This document shows, piece after piece, positions 60,844 to 64,000 of a stretch of DNA of 64,000 nucleotides. Source of the DNA: Macrolepiota albuminosa (lineage: Eukaryota; Basidiomycota; Agaricomycetes; Agaricales; Agaricaceae); the NCBI GenBank assembly GCA_027475525.1, contig JAMWFC010000049.1, positions 2,154,947-2,218,946 of the forward strand, read 5' to 3'. Numbering within the stretch: the stretch's first letter is position 1; every line of letters begins with the position of its first letter. The notes beneath the pieces are model-generated. The model saw nothing but the letters and a program-made list of their open reading frames with translations, was not told where the DNA came from and did not search any database. A program made the position numbers and the translations under genes.

Positions 60844-61084
60844 TGTAGCATACTCCGCTATGTGGCATTGACCACATAGCTTATACTTACAGTAGTAGTT
60901 AATATTATATTATATTTATTATAATATAATATTATTTACATTATAATATATATATATATAGTTATACCAGCTGCTTACAAAGCAGCTTATTTTTTGTTCT
61001 GTACTACATAGTCAATAGACCGGACTGGTCTGATTCTGTGCAGTGTGAACATTAAGCTCTCACAATACCTGTAACTTTGTTACA
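60844..61084 (+). repeat. hairpin-rich LTR-like repeat, copy 3, probably a 5' LTR
   Basis: 241 bp from TGTAGCATAC to TTTGTTACA. Hairpins: CTATGTGG/CCACATAG, a 14-bp AT stem with a 5-nt loop, and AGCTGCTT/AAGCAGCT. It lies 92 bases upstream of a gag-like ORF, which supports an LTR. The first bases after it do not give an obvious tRNA-type PBS. Confidence 0.7.
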
Positions 61085-61176
61085 TTTTTTTGAATCCGCC
61101 AGCTAGGATCTATTGCCTAGCACCCAACGTCAGTCGCTGAGTTCATTGACAGAACTCTATCAGCTTCTCGAGCTTC

Positions 61177-64000
61177 TTGCACAGCCACACCGTGCAAATT
61201 TCAAACAGGGAATTGATGAGTAATCTCATACCTGCAGTTTCCACTGACGGCGGGCGGAATGCCCACGACCTACGGGGAGACCCAGCAGACACCCAGGACG
61301 TGTCAGCGTCCAATGCGGGTCAGGCAAGACCCAAGGCTCAAGACCAAGGTTGGAGCACCAACCTGGCTGGGAATGAAAGCAAGGCCCGGAGAGCTGAAAG
61401 CTCACAGCAGGATGGTCAGCAACGTCCTCAGGACAAGATGCCAGGGGGATTAACTCCCCCAGTTACGCAGTTGCCAGGAGGACTGCGACGGTCTAGCCAA
61501 TTAGCTTCAAAAGGACCCGCTGAGGACAGCCGACAGTCAACAGGTGCCTATGGTGCCCCAGGAGACACCGAGTTGTCAGTATGGACTGGGAGAGCTATCC
61601 CTCCGAGCCATAGTAGTGGGACCAGGCAGTCCACAGTGGGCTCAATGCCTTCTAAGATAGCGGAAGCCTGCATAGAAGAGGTACTGGAGGAGGCTGCAAG
61701 TCCTGAAGTATCCCACGTGGAAAACCGATTCCCATGCACACCAGCAGTGGAGGAAGCTCCGGAGGTTGTAGAGCCTCCAGAAAAGGTGATTGAGTCATCA
61801 AGTGACGACGACGCCGGAGCAGGGGAGCAGCGGCTGAAAACAGCATACACCATGTGCTTGCGGGTGTTCTGGGACTTGCACCCAGAGGTGATGAAATACA
61901 CCACCCAAGCACGACTTGAGCGCTACACGTCAGCACATATAGTAGCACTTAGGCAACAAGGGCACAAAGTGCCCAATGTATTCAGTACAAAATATACTGA
62001 TTTAATGGTGAGAGTGCTCACTATTGAGTTGCAAATGTATGTGCAGCGGAAGGCCACATGGCAATCGGGGGCCTCGACCCCCTGGAGCCACACGTCCAAG
62101 GAATGCTTGGCACGGCGCAATCAAGACGTCGGAATTGAGCTAGTGGAGGCACTAGCATGGGCACAGGAAGTGCCCGAAGTAAGACCGGTGAGTACTTTCT
62201 ATACTCCAGCAGGACAAGGGTGGCATGAGGAGCCCCCACACACGTGTAACCATGACCTTAGGACAGATATGTCAGGTCTGGATGGGCATGATAGTACCGT
62301 GCTCAAGGTGGAGAGCGAGGCATCTGTGATGCCGCACGTGCCCATGGCGGAAACGCTGAGCAACAGAGTCATGTATCAACATATGTGCAATGGCAACCTC
62401 AGGACTAAGGGACAGTCCCTTATCAACAATCAGGGCATTGTATTGGAGGGCACTAAGCCCATTGACGAGATGTGTCGTCTATTTGTCATGCAGGGTCAGG
62501 AAAATCAAGCTTCTCCAGTCCCAGGGCGGCGCAATGATCATGATCAAGGAGACTTCCTCGATCAAGATGGCGCCACGAGGCATGATGCCCCTGGTAACGG
62601 CTGGAATGACGGCCCTAGGTTGACTCCTTGAGACAAGGGCAATTATGCCCACAGTTGAGGAGGCTCAGGACGTCCTCCGCAGGGTGGACAAGGAAAGTCA
62701 CTTCCCCAGGCCGCTGATTTGGTGACTAGATCCCCGGGTCAGCGGGAGGCCATCTGAATGCATTGTGAAGCCATGCACAATTGCCTGCATTGAGTAGTTG
62801 ATGATGCCCTAGGTGTAACCTTACGGTTACCAGATGGGGTGAAGCTGCGTAAAGCAGATAGTAGGCATATTTGCACCTATACAGGCACGTCCAAGTTCAG
62901 CGACTTGGAGGATTGGGCAATGGATGTATGCACCCATCTTGCCATGTGCTTATATGGAGGCAACCGTATGGAACAAGAACAGATCTTTGTTCTTCCCGAG
63001 TTCTTGGCCAGAGAGGCCATGGGGTGGTTTCGACAGGCAGTACTGCACGTCAACCATGTCCAGTATGACTGGATGTTCAAAGGAGTCCTTACAGGACTGT
63101 ACAATCGATTCGTGCACCCCTCAACGCTCCAGGATGCGAGGCGGGATTTCCAGTCTGCCAAGTACACCGAGAAGTTGGGAGTGCAAGGGTTCTATGATAC
63201 CCTTAACGACCATGCCCAGAATATGGCAGTATACCCGGATGGGTATACAATGCTTGAAACATTCTTGGATGGCATTCCAGCAGACATGTGCCGCTATCTG
63301 ATATGTGAGGACGGACTGTCCTCAGAAGTCAACAATGTGAAAGAGTTTGTGGCATATGCCATCAGATATGAGCAGTCCCTGAAGACTGCTAACCACTATG
63401 AACATTGGAGTGGATACAAAGGGGGAACCAGGCGACTACCGCCTGCTGGGACACCCTCACGGAGTCAGCATGTGGAGACCTTCCTGGCCAAAAAGGCCAA
63501 TTTGGATCGTGACCACAATATGTGGTTTGTGGTATGCAGAACCCCTGCTGCAAACCGAGGGCGGAGCGGGCGCCAGACAGAGAACGTCCTAAACCAAGGC
63601 CGGACTTCAAGCTGGCCAACCCACCAGGTCAGACAGGGACTTGTTTTACATGTGGCCAACCAGGCCACTACGCTACCAACTGCCCCACAAGGCCGGGAGC
63701 CCCGAGGAAGGGGTATACACCCTGCACCCAACTTTGAGCTGCACATACTGCAGCCGCGAGTGGGAGTGACGGAGACGTGTCTGCCAAGTCTGAGGCAGAG
63801 CACCCCGCAAACAACCAGGAGCCTCCAGAGGAGGAGGCATCGGGTGCCAAGCCCGAGAGTGTGGTTGTGGAGGGGGAGGAGTACGTCACAGTCGACGTAT
63901 ATGACGACATCTACGACAACAAGTACTACAGTCGCAACAGCGACTCCGAGTGCCTAGCGGCAATGACAGATTGGTCATCTACAAATGATCCTGAAAAGAA
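61177..64000 (+). pseudogene. gag: gypsy Gag, long N-terminal extension, continues past window
   Basis: One frame covers 61177-62631 and 62839-63540 with several stops in 62632-62838. The first ~480 codons are polar and disordered, with a short globular part (TMCLRVFWDLHPEVMKYTTQ). The capsid begins near 62850 (TSKFSDLEDWAMDVCTHLAM, FLAREAMGWFRQAV, YNRFVHPSTLQDARRDFQSAKYTE, FLDGIPADMCRYL). A frameshift near 63530 puts the zinc knuckle CFTCGQPGHYATNC (about 63641-63682) in another plus frame. The acidic tail to the window end (YVTVDVYDDIYDNKYYS) leads towards protease. Downstream parts lie outside the window. Confidence 0.78.

Overview
The window is a repeat-rich stretch of a filamentous fungal genome, most likely an Agaricomycete (Basidiomycota). 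The evidence is nested Ty3/gypsy chromoviruses and Ty1/copia elements of fungal type, a KDZ (Kyakuja-Dileera-Zisupton) DNA transposase, many 44-60 nt spliceosomal introns with CTNAY branch sites, and a Zn(II)2Cys6 regulator. The species cannot be named from sequence alone. Nearly every gene is mobile-element derived, and most copies are broken.

Layout. 1-3632: 3' part of a gypsy chromovirus inserted in a copia element, whose remaining integrase part is 3633-4600. 4600-6534: 3' end of an old plus-strand copy of the large gypsy family seen intact below, with a solo LTR of another family inside its LTR. 7122-11819: minus-strand gypsy with almost no CpG yet long open frames. 11822-23165: a plus-strand ORF relic split by large gypsy element A (12299-23010, TSD ACACC). 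23166-27918: a hairpin-rich LTR and two minus-strand gag relics with a 5' LTR. 27894-29777: the only likely host genes, including a Zn2Cys6 regulator fragment and a clean three-exon gene. 30390-36006: an almost intact copia element (TSD AAGTG). 36300-38130: another gypsy gag relic. 38131-41070: tRNA-like (SINE-like) repeats and GC-rich simple sequence. 41070-58920: a three-gene KDZ transposon whose transposase gene is split by gypsy element B (44916-55674, TSD CAATC). 59129-59228: a 100-N assembly gap. 59229-64000: hairpin-rich LTRs, a degenerate ORF and the 5' part of another gypsy element.

Most interesting system. Gypsy elements A and B, and the older copy at 4600-6534, carry an accessory gene in antisense orientation between integrase and the 3' LTR. 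It has three introns at identical places in A and B, a Zn2Cys6-like cysteine cluster and a C-terminal coiled coil. The same elements carry two retropepsin domains in tandem, and a 13-nt PBS that is perfectly complementary to a site inside their own LTR just downstream of a TATA-like box, as in Tf1/sushi self-priming elements. The antisense gene would start next to the U3 end of the 3' LTR, so it could be read from the LTR in reverse and act on it, in the manner of antisense regulators of some retroviruses. That last step is inference.

Decay pattern. Most in-frame stops are TGA replacing CGA, and LTR pairs differ mostly by transitions, as expected from mutation of methylated CpG. Nesting gives a relative order: KDZ before gypsy B; plus-strand ORF relic before gypsy A; host locus before copia.
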